Part shown: positions 14,881 to 23,907 of the stretch, in pieces | Layout: every line of letters begins with the position of its first letter | Position numbering within the stretch: position 1 is the stretch's first letter | NCBI GenBank assembly: GCA_009777825.1 | Contig: WRLA01000029.1 | Location: forward strand, 1 to 33,991 | Direction: 5' to 3' | Origin: Bacteroidales bacterium | GTDB taxonomy: Bacteria; Bacteroidota; Bacteroidia; Bacteroidales; WRLA01 | DNA: 33,991 bases | Made by a program: the position numbers and the translations under genes | Notes under the pieces: model-generated | What the model saw: the letters and a program-made list of their open reading frames with translations, nothing else | What the model was told of the DNA's origin: nothing | The model's database searches: none

Positions 14881-16929
14881 TTATAACTCCTTAGTCCCCC
14901 AAATCCGCCCAATCTCCCCGCAAACACCCTCCGCCGTAAACCTAAATTTCTCATCTAACACCTCTGCCGGAGCGGAGTATCCGAAATGGTTCAGTCCGAA
15001 GACTTTTCCATTTGTCCCGACATATTTTTCAAACAGCGATGGCAAGCCGGCAGTCAAGGCAAAGACAGGAACGCCTTCGGTGAAAATTTGCTTTTTATAC
15101 GTTTCCGTTTGCAAGTCAAACAATCCCAACGACATCATGGAAATGATGCGGATGGAGATATTTCGTTTCTCTTTGAGCAGCATGGCGGCGTCGTAGAGGG
15201 TTCTTACTTCCGAGCCGTGTCCCAAAAGGATGAGGTCGGGCGTTTTGCCGTCGTCATAGACGATGTATCCGCCGTGGACGGCGTCTTTAACATCTTGAGC
15301 GCGTGTGCTTCCTGGTTTTGCAGGGAGCGCTTTTACGTTTTGGCGACTTAAAACGATGGCTGACGGGGTTTTACGGTTTTCCATCGCTAATTTATACGCC
15401 ATGTTCACCTCTGCGCCGTCCGCCGGACGAAGCAACAACAAAGCAGGGTTGCCGTCGTGATTTTTCAACTGTTCCATGAGCGCCAAGCCGACATATTGCT
15501 CGACCGGTTGATGCGTGGGACCGTCTTCGCCCACGCGGTACGAGTCGTGCGACCATATAAATAACGCCGGAAGTTTTTGCAGCGCCGACATGCGCAGCGC
15601 AGGTTTTTGGTAGTCGGAAAAGACAAAAAACGTCCCACAGGCGGCGTACATCCCGCCGTGAATCAATATCCCGTTGATGAGCGCCGACATGGTAAGCTCC
15701 GCCACGCCGGGCTGCAGGAAACGACCGGAAAAGTCGTCCGGAAGGATGGCCTTGGTCTTTTTCAGGAATCCATCGGTTTTGTCGCTGTTGGCGAGGTCGG
15801 CGCTGGCGACAATCATGTTCTCTAACTTCTCGGCTAAAACGGAGAGGACATTGGCGGAGGCATTGCGCGTGGGCGCGTCGTCGGACTGGGCAATGTTCAA
15901 AAAGTCTATCTCCGGCAACTTTCCGGAGATAAAACTGTGATATTTCCGGGCAAGTTCGGGATTTTCTTTTTCCCATTGTTGCTGCTCCGCTTTCTTTTGC
16001 TGCGCATAACCTCTTTTGTCGTCTAAAATCTGATTCCAGGCGTGTTTCACTTCATCGAAAACGACAAACGGATTATCGGGATTTCCGCCCATTCCGGTAA
16101 TGGTTTTGGCGACGTCCACGCCGGCTTTGCTCAATGGCTGTCCGTGCGTTGAAACCAAGCCTTCCATGTTTTCACCGTTAGCGCCGACGCAGCCCTTTCC
16201 CATGATGGTATGACCGATAATCAGCGACGGACGTCCTTTTTCGGCTTTGGCATTTTTCAGCGCTTGCGCAATGGCTTCGGCGTCATTGCCGTTGATGGTT
16301 TGAACGTGCCAACCCCATGCTTCGTATTTCTTCGCCGTGTCCTCGGTGGTAACTTCGTCAACTTTGGTGGAAAGTTGTACGTTGTTAGCGTCGTAAAACA
16401 TGATGAGATTTCCTAACTTCAAATGTCCGGCAATACGTCCCGCTCCCTGGCTGATTTCTTCCTGAATGCCGCCGTCGGAGATGAAAGCATAGGTATGATG
16501 TTCCATCCATTCGCCGAATTTATTACGGAGAAACTTCTCCGCAATAGCGGCTCCGACGCCCATCACATGACCTTGTCCTAACGGTCCGGATGTGTTCTCC
16601 ACGCCATATTTCGGGTTAATTTCGGGATGACCGGAGAGTACACTTCCCCATTGCCGGAAGGTTTTCAGTTCGTCAACGGAAAAGACGCCGGTGAGCGTCA
16701 GCATGGCGTAGAGCATGGGCGACTGGTGACCGGGGTCAAGGAAAAAGCGGTCGCGGTTGAACCATGTCATGTCGTCGGGGTCCCAATTCAGAAAATCGGC
16801 GTAGAGCGTGTTCATAAAGTCGGCGCCGCCCATCGAGCCGCCCGGATGTCCCGACTTCGCTTTTTCGACCATCGCAGCCATCAGGATGCGCATGTTGTCG
16901 GATGATTTTTGTGCAAGTTTGTGTTCCAT
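14881..16929 (-). CDS. tkt: Transketolase
   Basis: The 682-residue thiamine-diphosphate enzyme transfers two-carbon units in the non-oxidative pentose phosphate pathway. It is full length. Visible motifs are KSGHPGGSMGGADF near residue 25, NTSGPLGQGHVMGVGAA in the substrate/cofactor region, the cofactor motif beginning SDGGIQEE and ending YDANN (with SDG in place of the usual GDG), and DSYRVGEDGPTHQPVEQ in the pyrimidine-binding domain. The C-terminal domain ends at IWGTKEL. The ATG at 16929 directly starts the family N-terminus (HKLAQKSSDNMRIL). It has its own promoter, divergent from the restriction-modification gene. Confidence 0.96.
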   Translation of the reverse strand: MEHKLAQKSSDNMRILMAAMVEKAKSGHPGGSMGGADFMNTLYADFLNWDPDDMTWFNRDRFFLDPGHQSPMLYAMLTLTGVFSVDELKTFRQWGSVLSGHPEINPKYGVENTSGPLGQGHVMGVGAAIAEKFLRNKFGEWMEHHTYAFISDGGIQEEISQGAGRIAGHLKLGNLIMFYDANNVQLSTKVDEVTTEDTAKKYEAWGWHVQTINGNDAEAIAQALKNAKAEKGRPSLIIGHTIMGKGCVGANGENMEGLVSTHGQPLSKAGVDVAKTITGMGGNPDNPFVVFDEVKHAWNQILDDKRGYAQQKKAEQQQWEKENPELARKYHSFISGKLPEIDFLNIAQSDDAPTRNASANVLSVLAEKLENMIVASADLANSDKTDGFLKKTKAILPDDFSGRFLQPGVAELTMSALINGILIHGGMYAACGTFFVFSDYQKPALRMSALQKLPALFIWSHDSYRVGEDGPTHQPVEQYVGLALMEQLKNHDGNPALLLLRPADGAEVNMAYKLAMENRKTPSAIVLSRQNVKALPAKPGSTRAQDVKDAVHGGYIVYDDGKTPDLILLGHGSEVRTLYDAAMLLKEKRNISIRIISMMSLGLFDLQTETYKKQIFTEGVPVFALTAGLPSLFEKYVGTNGKVFGLNHFGYSAPAEVLDEKFRFTAEGVCGEIGRIWGTKEL

Positions 16930-16961
16930 ATCCTATTATTTATAAGCAATAGCATTTTCGG

Positions 16962-16969
16962 CAAAGGTA
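16962..16969 (-). promoter_or_regulatory. -7 element of tkt
   Basis: TACCTTTG on the minus strand lies 32 nt before the tkt ATG. It is back to back with the plus-strand -7 element at 16994-17001, only 24 nt away, so the two transcripts start from overlapping promoter regions. Confidence 0.6.
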
Positions 16970-16993
16970 CGCTTTTAATTCAATATTTATTCT

Positions 16994-17001
16994 TACCTTT
17001 G
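16994..17001 (+). promoter_or_regulatory. -7 element of the restriction-modification gene
   Basis: TACCTTTG fits TAnnTTTG and ends 27 nt before the ATG at 17029. This placement also supports that start over the longer open frame, which would begin upstream of the promoter within tkt. Confidence 0.6.
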
Positions 17002-17028
17002 CAACGAAATAAGCACAACATTCAGTCT

Positions 17029-20000
17029 ATGGATTATAAAAGTTTTCTTATTGCATTGGGTTTCAGTCCAAAAGAGAATTCCGCCGGTATTTTTTCAAAG
17101 AAATACCGACAAGCAGATGAATATTGTCTTGAAATAGATTTTGATAAACAGACTATTGATTACGGGGAAAAAATCCAATCTGACAGTAAAACCACGCTGA
17201 ATTTTTCACAATCCGAAAATTTTGTGGTATTGGAGTGTGTCAACCGTTTGCTCGAAAAAGGGTACAAGCCTGAACATATTATTTTAGAAAAAACTTGGGG
17301 TGCCGGACACGGCGCTTCGGGACGATTAGATGTTTGCGTAACGCGCGACGACGGCTCGGAATATCTGCTAATTGAATGTAAAACACACGGAAAAGAATTT
17401 GATAAGGAATTTTCCCGAATGAAAAAAGACGGCGGACAACTTTTTACCTATTTCAAATTCAGCAATAAAGCCGATGTGATCATGCTTTATGCCTCATATC
17501 TCAAAGGGAAAGAAATTGCCTATCGCAATGAAATTGTAAAAATAGAAGACGATTACCGCACGGGCGATGTGAAAGATTTTTACGAAAAATGGAACAAACT
17601 GACCAAAGATAATGGCGTTTTTGACATTTGGACAAAACCATACAACTTTCAAAGTAAGGCGATAACAAAAGAACAACTTAAAGAGATTGGTTACGCAGAC
17701 TCAAGTTTCATTTTCAATCGTTTTTTGGAAATACTTCGCCATAATGTTGTTTCTGACAAAGGTAATGCTTTTAATAAAATTTTTACTCTATTTTTATGTA
17801 AAGTGTATGATGAAACATCCACGTTAGACGGTGAAGAGTTGCAATTCCAATGGAGAGAAGGCGTTGATAATCACGTTGATTTTCAGTTGCGTCTAACAGA
17901 CCTTTACAGCAAAGGAATGAAAAAATTTTTAGATCGCACCGTCAGTGATTTTAATGAAGAAGACTTCCATAAGCAATGTAAAAACCTTCATGACGAAGCG
18001 AAAAAATTTTTACTTCGGGAGGTCAATAAACTTAGATTGGAAAAAAACAATGAATTTGCCATAAAGGAAGTTTATGATACACAGTCTTTTGAAGAAAACG
18101 CAAAAGTGGTAAAAGAGGTCGTAGAACTTATTCAAGGGTACAAAATCCGCTACAATAAAAGACAGCAGTATCTGTCTGATTTTTTTGAACGACTACTGAC
18201 TACCGGCTTAAAACAAGAAGCAGGTCAATTTTTCACACCTGTTCCTATTGCTCAGTTTATTATTAAAAGTTTGCCTCTTGATACAATCGTTTCTGATAAA
18301 CTGAAACAAAAAGACGGAGAGATACTGCCGTATATGATAGATTATGCCGCAGGGAGTGGTCACTTTATCACAGAATATATGCACGAAGTGCAAAGATTGA
18401 TCAATCAAAGCGAACCTGAAAAATATATTGATTCTACTGCCAAGAAAATTAAAAATTGGCGAGATGACCATTTTGATTGGGCAACGCACTATGTCTATGG
18501 TATTGAGAAAGACTATCGTTTGGTTAAAGTCGGAAAAGTCGGATGTTATCTTCACGGAGACGGCTTGGCAAACGTAATATTGAGCGATGGACTTGCTAAT
18601 TTTAGTCAATGTAAGGATTACAGAGGTAAGTTGAAAAAAGACGCCAAAGACGCCTCAAAAGAGAATCAGCAATTTGATATTTTGCTGAGCAACCCTCCGT
18701 ATTCCGTTTCTGCATTTAGACAAACCACACGTAATTATTACACAGAAAACGATTTTGAACTGTATGACAACTTAACCGACAACAGTTCCGAAATCGAATG
18801 TCTTTTTGTGGAACGCGCCAAACAACTTTTGAAAGACGGCGGCGTGGCAGGTATTATTTTGCCAAGTTCTATTCTCAGCAACGAAGGAATTTATACCAAA
18901 GCACGCGAAATCATTTTGCAAAACTTTGAAATCGTTGCCATTACCGAATTAGGCAGCAATACTTTTATGGCAACAGGTACAAATACCGTTGTTCTGTTTT
19001 TAAGAAGAAGAAACAGTTACGACAGTATCAATTTAAAAGAGTCCATTGAACGTTTTTTTGTCAATTTTCAAGATGTTACATTGAACGGGATCGAAAAACC
19101 TTTCAGTAAATATGTCAGCCATGTTTGGGATGGACTTTCGTGGGACGATTATTTAAGTTTGTTAAAAAATAACCCTTCCGGTTTTATTCAAGCAAAGAGC
19201 GAATTATACAAAGAATATCGCAAAAAATTGAAATTTAAAACCGAAAAAGAGTTTTGGCAGAAATTTGTAGAGACCGAAAAAGAGAAACTGCTCTATTTCA
19301 TTTTGGCATATCCGCAAAAAAATGTGGTTTTAGTAAAAACAGGCGAGAAAGATGCCGAAAAACGTTTTCTCGGATATGAGTTTTCCAATCGCAGAGGCAA
19401 TGAAGGCATACACCCGATACAGCGCGGTAAAACCATTGACACATGCACAAAACTCTTTGACGAAGAACGATTCGACAACGAAGAAAAAGCCAGTTCCTAC
19501 ATTTACAAAGCATTTTCAGGCAATGATGAAATCCCAATTCACGAAAGTTTGAAAAATAATATTTCACGAGTTCGTTTAGCGGATATGCTCACTTTTGACA
19601 GGGCAACTTTTGCAAAAAATATTTCTACGGCGGTTAAAAAAAAAGTGAGGGTTGAAACAAAGTGGAATATTGTTAGAATTGGACAAGTTGTTACAACTCA
19701 ATACGGTTTTACCGACAAAGCAATTGACAACGGCGAGGTTAGATATTTACGGATAACAGATTTAAATGATGACGGAAGTATAAATTTAGAAAAAGAGAAA
19801 AAATATATCAATCCAACCGAAGAAATAAAACAGCAATTTTTATTAAAAAATAATGATATTGTAATTGCTCGAAGCGGAAGTGTTGGTAAATCTGCTATTT
19901 TCAAAAAAGACAAGTATGACGACATGATCTTTGCTTCATATCTTATTCGTTTACAAATAATCGAAGATAAAATTTTGCCGGACTATCTTTTTTGTTTTAC

Positions 20001-20760
20001 CACAACTCAAATGTATTGGAATCAAGTTGAGATAAATAGCATTGCGGTAACTCAACCAAATTTGAATGCAGAAAAAATAAAAGAATTTCAAATCCCTCTC
20101 CCTCCCAAAGAAATACAAGAAAAAATTGTAACGGAAATAGAAGCATTGGCAAAGAAAGAGGCGGAAGAAAAAGAGAAGATAGGAAAAGGAAAAAAACAAA
20201 TATTTTCACTATTAGCAAATTTTTCAAAAGGAAATATTTCGGATTTATGCCATATTTCAGATGAAAAATGTAATCCGCAAGATAATCCGGAAAAAGAGTA
20301 CTTGTATTTAGGACTTGAACATATTGAAAGCGATACAGGAACGTACAACGATAATTTTGAAAGAGGATTAAACATTTTATCCACTAAAAATGTTTTTCAT
20401 AAAAACGATGTTTTGTATGGTAAATTAAGACCATATCTGAATAAAGCTGTTATTGCAAAAAAAGAGGGGATATGTTCAACCGATATTTTGGTGTTAAAAA
20501 CAGACGTCCCACAAATTTTAAAATATGTATTATTATCGGAAGAATTGGTTACGCAAACGACTGATTTAATGAAAGGCGTCAGTTTGCCAAGAATTAAAAT
20601 TGAAGATTTTTTAAATCTAAAAATCCCTCTTCCCCCGCTTTCCGAACAGCAAAGAATCGTTTCCGAAATTGAAAAAATTGAAGAACAAATTACCGAATTG
20701 GAACAACAAATAAGCAAAATTCCGAAAGAGAAAGACGCTGTTTTGAAAAAATATCTGTAA
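17029..20760 (+). CDS. Single-chain restriction-modification-specificity enzyme (type IIB/IIG, AloI-like)
   Basis: The protein of about 1243 aa combines three functions. An N-terminal PD-(D/E)xK nuclease has D101 (SGRLDVCV) and E116-x-K118 (LLIECKT). A HsdM-like N6-adenine methyltransferase (about 370-700) has EAGQFFTP (398-404), the SAM motif DYAAGSGHF (438-446) and the catalytic NPPY (555-558). Two HsdS-like target recognition domains (about 875-1020 and 1062-1198) are each followed by the conserved IPLPPxxxQxxIVxEIE helix region. Two recognition domains in one R-M-S chain of this size fit AloI/PpiI/TstI-type enzymes, which read a bipartite site and cut on both sides. The open frame extends to 16909, but the ATG at 17029 follows the promoter and precedes the conserved start. 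Nine A at 19636-19644 precede the first recognition domain. Confidence 0.88.
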   Translation: MDYKSFLIALGFSPKENSAGIFSKKYRQADEYCLEIDFDKQTIDYGEKIQSDSKTTLNFSQSENFVVLECVNRLLEKGYKPEHIILEKTWGAGHGASGRLDVCVTRDDGSEYLLIECKTHGKEFDKEFSRMKKDGGQLFTYFKFSNKADVIMLYASYLKGKEIAYRNEIVKIEDDYRTGDVKDFYEKWNKLTKDNGVFDIWTKPYNFQSKAITKEQLKEIGYADSSFIFNRFLEILRHNVVSDKGNAFNKIFTLFLCKVYDETSTLDGEELQFQWREGVDNHVDFQLRLTDLYSKGMKKFLDRTVSDFNEEDFHKQCKNLHDEAKKFLLREVNKLRLEKNNEFAIKEVYDTQSFEENAKVVKEVVELIQGYKIRYNKRQQYLSDFFERLLTTGLKQEAGQFFTPVPIAQFIIKSLPLDTIVSDKLKQKDGEILPYMIDYAAGSGHFITEYMHEVQRLINQSEPEKYIDSTAKKIKNWRDDHFDWATHYVYGIEKDYRLVKVGKVGCYLHGDGLANVILSDGLANFSQCKDYRGKLKKDAKDASKENQQFDILLSNPPYSVSAFRQTTRNYYTENDFELYDNLTDNSSEIECLFVERAKQLLKDGGVAGIILPSSILSNEGIYTKAREIILQNFEIVAITELGSNTFMATGTNTVVLFLRRRNSYDSINLKESIERFFVNFQDVTLNGIEKPFSKYVSHVWDGLSWDDYLSLLKNNPSGFIQAKSELYKEYRKKLKFKTEKEFWQKFVETEKEKLLYFILAYPQKNVVLVKTGEKDAEKRFLGYEFSNRRGNEGIHPIQRGKTIDTCTKLFDEERFDNEEKASSYIYKAFSGNDEIPIHESLKNNISRVRLADMLTFDRATFAKNISTAVKKKVRVETKWNIVRIGQVVTTQYGFTDKAIDNGEVRYLRITDLNDDGSINLEKEKKYINPTEEIKQQFLLKNNDIVIARSGSVGKSAIFKKDKYDDMIFASYLIRLQIIEDKILPDYLFCFTTTQMYWNQVEINSIAVTQPNLNAEKIKEFQIPLPPKEIQEKIVTEIEALAKKEAEEKEKIGKGKKQIFSLLANFSKGNISDLCHISDEKCNPQDNPEKEYLYLGLEHIESDTGTYNDNFERGLNILSTKNVFHKNDVLYGKLRPYLNKAVIAKKEGICSTDILVLKTDVPQILKYVLLSEELVTQTTDLMKGVSLPRIKIEDFLNLKIPLPPLSEQQRIVSEIEKIEEQITELEQQISKIPKEKDAVLKKYL
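19636..19644 (+). repeat. Nine-A tract inside the restriction-modification gene
   Basis: Nine consecutive A encode three Lys between the methyltransferase part and the first target recognition domain. Slippage would remove both recognition domains while leaving the nuclease and methyltransferase parts. Confidence 0.6.
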
Positions 20761-20765
20761 AAACT

Positions 20766-21806
20766 TTACCCCCTCCCCGCAAACCATGACGCCTTCTCGT
20801 CGGGTTTTACGCATTGCCACAGCAGTTTTTCTACCGATTCGCCGTTGAGCAAGCAGCGCAGAATGTCGGCGTGTTCTTTGTCTGCGAGATAGTTTTCGAT
20901 TTCTTCCGGTGAGTTGAAGGGCGGCAAGGCGTGAAAATCTTCCATAACTTTCTCATTTAAAGCGTTGTATGCCGATTGGATTTTTTCTATTGTCGCCGTT
21001 ACCCAGCCACGGTATTCTTCGCCGGCATAGTCGTATAGACGTTCGATGTCGCGCTTGTGAGCGAGGTATTTCCACACTTTCGTATCCGTTAAACTCAGCA
21101 TCAGGCTGTGTTGCTGTTTATATTTTTCAAATTTCACCTTCAGTCGGCTACCGCCGGCAAAACGCACTACCACACCTTCGGAATGGTCGTCGTTGAGTTT
21201 CAAGACATCGTCGAATGAAGTAATACCTTCGATGGTTTTCAATTTGGAAAAAGTAAGGTCTTCAAAATCAGTGATTTCTTTGCCTGTTTCGGTATTTATA
21301 ATGGCAAGCAGGACAAGTTCTTCTCGGTCGCCGTAGTTTACGATGATACGGTTTTCGGGATAGATTACTTCAAAGAGATAGGTATATTCGGGTTTCATTT
21401 TTTTCAGACACGAGGCGTATTTTTGATGAAGGATTTGGTTGGCACGCACGACGTGTCGGCTGTCGAAACTGCCGCGTGTGGCAATATACCAAACGCCATC
21501 GTAGCAGTAACTGATTCCTAACGAGCCGTCCATTTTTTCGGTTACGGTAAACGGTTCGTCGGGAATATCGGCAGGCGTGGCGTCCCAATGGTTGAGAAAT
21601 CGAGAGAAGGGACGGCTCACGATGTTGCGTTCTGCATCCATTATCAAACCTCGACAGGCACTCGTTGCCTCGTTCCACATATCTTTTTGCTGCGTTCGTT
21701 TGTTGTAGTTGTAGAGCCACAGCGGAAAGTGCGGGTGTTTCTGGACGTTGATAAACCTTTGGTCTATCATCTCCTGCAGTAATTCGGGGTGTTCAAATTT
21801 TGCCAT
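20766..21806 (-). CDS. T4 Rnl1-like RNA ligase
   Basis: The 346-residue ATP-dependent RNA ligase has all nucleotidyltransferase motifs in order: motif I K91-x-DG (TEKMDGSLGI), motif III E145 (YLFEVIYPENRI), motif IV E210 (SEGVVVRF) and motif V K223/K225 (RLKVKFEKY). An upstream ACRGLIMD...SRPFSRFLNH segment is typical of the T4 RnlA family. It would join 5'-phosphate and 3'-hydroxyl RNA ends. The start is the ATG at 21806; an in-frame TTG at 21830 overlaps the response regulator. It follows that regulator by 16 nt and is probably in its operon. It ends 5 nt from the convergent restriction-modification gene. No polynucleotide kinase/phosphatase or anticodon nuclease is seen nearby, so its RNA target is unknown. 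Confidence 0.9.
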   Translation of the reverse strand: MAKFEHPELLQEMIDQRFINVQKHPHFPLWLYNYNKRTQQKDMWNEATSACRGLIMDAERNIVSRPFSRFLNHWDATPADIPDEPFTVTEKMDGSLGISYCYDGVWYIATRGSFDSRHVVRANQILHQKYASCLKKMKPEYTYLFEVIYPENRIIVNYGDREELVLLAIINTETGKEITDFEDLTFSKLKTIEGITSFDDVLKLNDDHSEGVVVRFAGGSRLKVKFEKYKQQHSLMLSLTDTKVWKYLAHKRDIERLYDYAGEEYRGWVTATIEKIQSAYNALNEKVMEDFHALPPFNSPEEIENYLADKEHADILRCLLNGESVEKLLWQCVKPDEKASWFAGRG

Positions 21807-21822
21807 AAAACTATGTTCCGGT

Positions 21823-22530
21823 TTAGTCAACTTCCAACTTAAAGCCTGCTCCGTGCAGGTTGGTGATTTTGATGTCGGGGTCGTCGCTCAAATATTTCCG
21901 CAATTTGGTGATGAAGACATCCATGCTTCGTCCTACGAAATAGTTGTTTTCGCCCCAAATGGTCATCAGGGCTTCGTCTCGCATCACTACTTCGTCAATG
22001 TCATTGCAAAGCATCTCCAATAAAGCGCATTCTTTTCCTGTCAAGATGCGCTCATTACCGTTTTCATGGATTAGCGTTCTTTTTACGGGGTCGAAAGCGT
22101 ATTTTCCAACCTGATACTTAACGCCTTGCGGACGGGGCGCTACAACGGGAGGAGCCTGTTTGCAGCGTTTTAAGACCGAATTGATGCGCAGTAGCAACTC
22201 TTCGGCGTTAAACGGCTTGGTGATGTAGTCGTCGCCTCCTGCCTGAAATCCTTTGATCCGGTCTTCGTGAAGGCTGCGGGCTGAAAGGAAAATGATGGGG
22301 ATGTTGGGGTCTTTTTTCCGGATGTCTTCTGCCAGCGTAAGACCGTTTTTGTAAGGGATCATAATATCCAGCAACAACAGGTCGAAACGTTGTTTGTAGA
22401 ATATTTTTTCGGCGTCTTGCCCATTGTCGCAAGCAACGACTTCAAAGCCGCTATATTCAAGATAATCTTTCACTATAACACTTAAATTGGCGTTATCTTC
22501 GACCAATAATAATTTGTACCCAGGTTTCAT
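21823..22530 (-). CDS. OmpR-family response regulator (RprY-like)
   Basis: The 235-residue protein has a receiver domain (1-120) with acidic pocket E11-D12, phosphoacceptor D55 (LLLLDIMIP), S83 and K105 (DYITKPF), and a winged-helix DNA-binding domain (about 140-232; RSMDVFITKLRKYL, GAGFKLEVD). The sequence resembles Bacteroides RprY, a regulator linked to envelope and oxidative stress, but the regulon cannot be read from the sequence. It lies 16 nt after the kinase gene and 16 nt before the RNA ligase gene, all on the minus strand, so one transcript is likely. Confidence 0.92.
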   Translation of the reverse strand: MKPGYKLLLVEDNANLSVIVKDYLEYSGFEVVACDNGQDAEKIFYKQRFDLLLLDIMIPYKNGLTLAEDIRKKDPNIPIIFLSARSLHEDRIKGFQAGGDDYITKPFNAEELLLRINSVLKRCKQAPPVVAPRPQGVKYQVGKYAFDPVKRTLIHENGNERILTGKECALLEMLCNDIDEVVMRDEALMTIWGENNYFVGRSMDVFITKLRKYLSDDPDIKITNLHGAGFKLEVD

Positions 22531-22546
22531 ATATTTTTATTTTTTA

Positions 22547-23848
22547 TCACATACTATTACATTTATACGGGAAATAGAGTTCAAAGGTGCTTCCGACTTT
22601 TTCTTTGCTTGTTACGCGGATGTGTCCATGATGGGCGCGCACGACATAGTTCACATAAAAAAGTCCCAAGCCATATCCGCTATCGCTATATGAGCGGTCG
22701 GAACGGACGCGGTAAAATTTCTTAAAGATTTTTCCAAAATGTTTCGAGGGAATGCCTATCCCTTTGTCTTTTACCGAAATATATAATCCGTTACGGTCAT
22801 TTTTCGTTTCGACGTGTATTTGCGGGGCGTCGTCGGAGTATTTTTCCGCATTCTCCAAAAGATTATTTATCACATTGAAAATGTGCATCTTATCTCCTGA
22901 AATAATGTGATTTTCGGCATTCAGGTTGGTTGTCAGTTTCCCGCCTTTTTCTCCAATTCGCAACGAGAAACTGTCTGTTATCTTCCGTATTTCTTCGTGA
23001 ATGTCTATCGGGACAAAGAGAATGGACATGGCGCTCATGTCCAACGAAACCGTCCGTAACAGCTTGTCTATCATCTCTTTTAAATGACTGTTTTCTTTGT
23101 ATATCAATGACGAGTATCGGGTAATCCGTTCGGGGTTGTCGGCGGTATTCGATTTCATCATCATCTCGGATGCCAAACTGATCGTTGACATCGGCGTTTT
23201 AAACTCATGAACCATATTTCCGATAAAATCCATCCAAAAGTCTGTCTCTTTCTGTTTTTTGTAGTACAATTGGGTGTTATAAATAATGCCTATTATCAAA
23301 ATCATTAAACAAAATCCCAATACAAAAATTGTGGAATAGACCACACCCGGGATTTGCCATCCGGAGTTGAAAAACTGAATAATCAAATCGTATGGGAATT
23401 GGTGATGCTGTGACGAAATCCGGTATGTTTGAGCCGACGTTTTCGTCTCTTTCAGGTAAGAGTGGTCATTTTCGATAAGCGCTTTGGAGCCGTTTCGTTT
23501 TACAACAGCCCAATAGTATGGAACATTGATTTCGTTATTGTCCATATAATGTTTTATTGTGTTGTTTATCACTTCTTTATAGATCGTCACATCTTCCGGC
23601 GGCACGACTTCCTGTTCGATGGGAAAATAACTGTCTTCTTCATCTGATATCTCATTGTACATGTCAATGACCTCGTAAGCACATTCGTTAAAAGCCAAAA
23701 AAATACTTCCGGTCATTATGGATTTCCGCATGTCCACCATTGCCGTAATCCAAAAATATTGGATGACAACCAAAATCGCAACCAACACGAATATCACACT
23801 GGACGTAGTCCACATCGTTATCTTGTAGTTATGGGCGCTTTTATTCAT
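22547..23848 (-). CDS. Membrane sensor histidine kinase (RprX-like)
   Basis: The 433-residue kinase has two membrane segments (about 13-35 and 167-190) enclosing a periplasmic sensor domain of about 130 residues. Its dimerisation box has phosphoacceptor H214 (GNMVHEFKTPMSTISLASE). The ATPase domain has the N box (NNLLENAEKYS), G1 (VKDKGIGIP) and G2 (GYGLGLFYV) motifs. It is complete and should phosphorylate the adjacent response regulator. The extended similarity to Bacteroides RprX is in domain order and neighbour, not in the sensor sequence. Confidence 0.92.
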   Translation of the reverse strand: MNKSAHNYKITMWTTSSVIFVLVAILVVIQYFWITAMVDMRKSIMTGSIFLAFNECAYEVIDMYNEISDEEDSYFPIEQEVVPPEDVTIYKEVINNTIKHYMDNNEINVPYYWAVVKRNGSKALIENDHSYLKETKTSAQTYRISSQHHQFPYDLIIQFFNSGWQIPGVVYSTIFVLGFCLMILIIGIIYNTQLYYKKQKETDFWMDFIGNMVHEFKTPMSTISLASEMMMKSNTADNPERITRYSSLIYKENSHLKEMIDKLLRTVSLDMSAMSILFVPIDIHEEIRKITDSFSLRIGEKGGKLTTNLNAENHIISGDKMHIFNVINNLLENAEKYSDDAPQIHVETKNDRNGLYISVKDKGIGIPSKHFGKIFKKFYRVRSDRSYSDSGYGLGLFYVNYVVRAHHGHIRVTSKEKVGSTFELYFPYKCNSM

Positions 23849-23893
23849 GGTGTGCCTATTATTTTCATTCTATAAGCAATAATTTTACAAATG

Positions 23894-23901
23894 CAAAAGT
23901 A
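23894..23901 (-). promoter_or_regulatory. -7 element of the kinase-regulator-ligase operon
   Basis: TACTTTTG on the minus strand fits TAnnTTTG and lies 45 nt before the kinase ATG. It lies just downstream of the aroB stop codon at 23908-23910. Confidence 0.6.
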
Positions 23902-23907
23902 GTAAAT

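Noticed and set aside
16909..17028. Forty-residue N-terminal extension of the restriction-modification enzyme
   Set aside because: The start would lie upstream of the promoter and within tkt; the ATG at 17029 is better placed.
17029..20760. Classical type I restriction subunit with ATP-driven translocation
   Set aside because: No helicase motifs (Walker A or DEAD-type) are present; the nuclease is fused directly to the methyltransferase and specificity parts.
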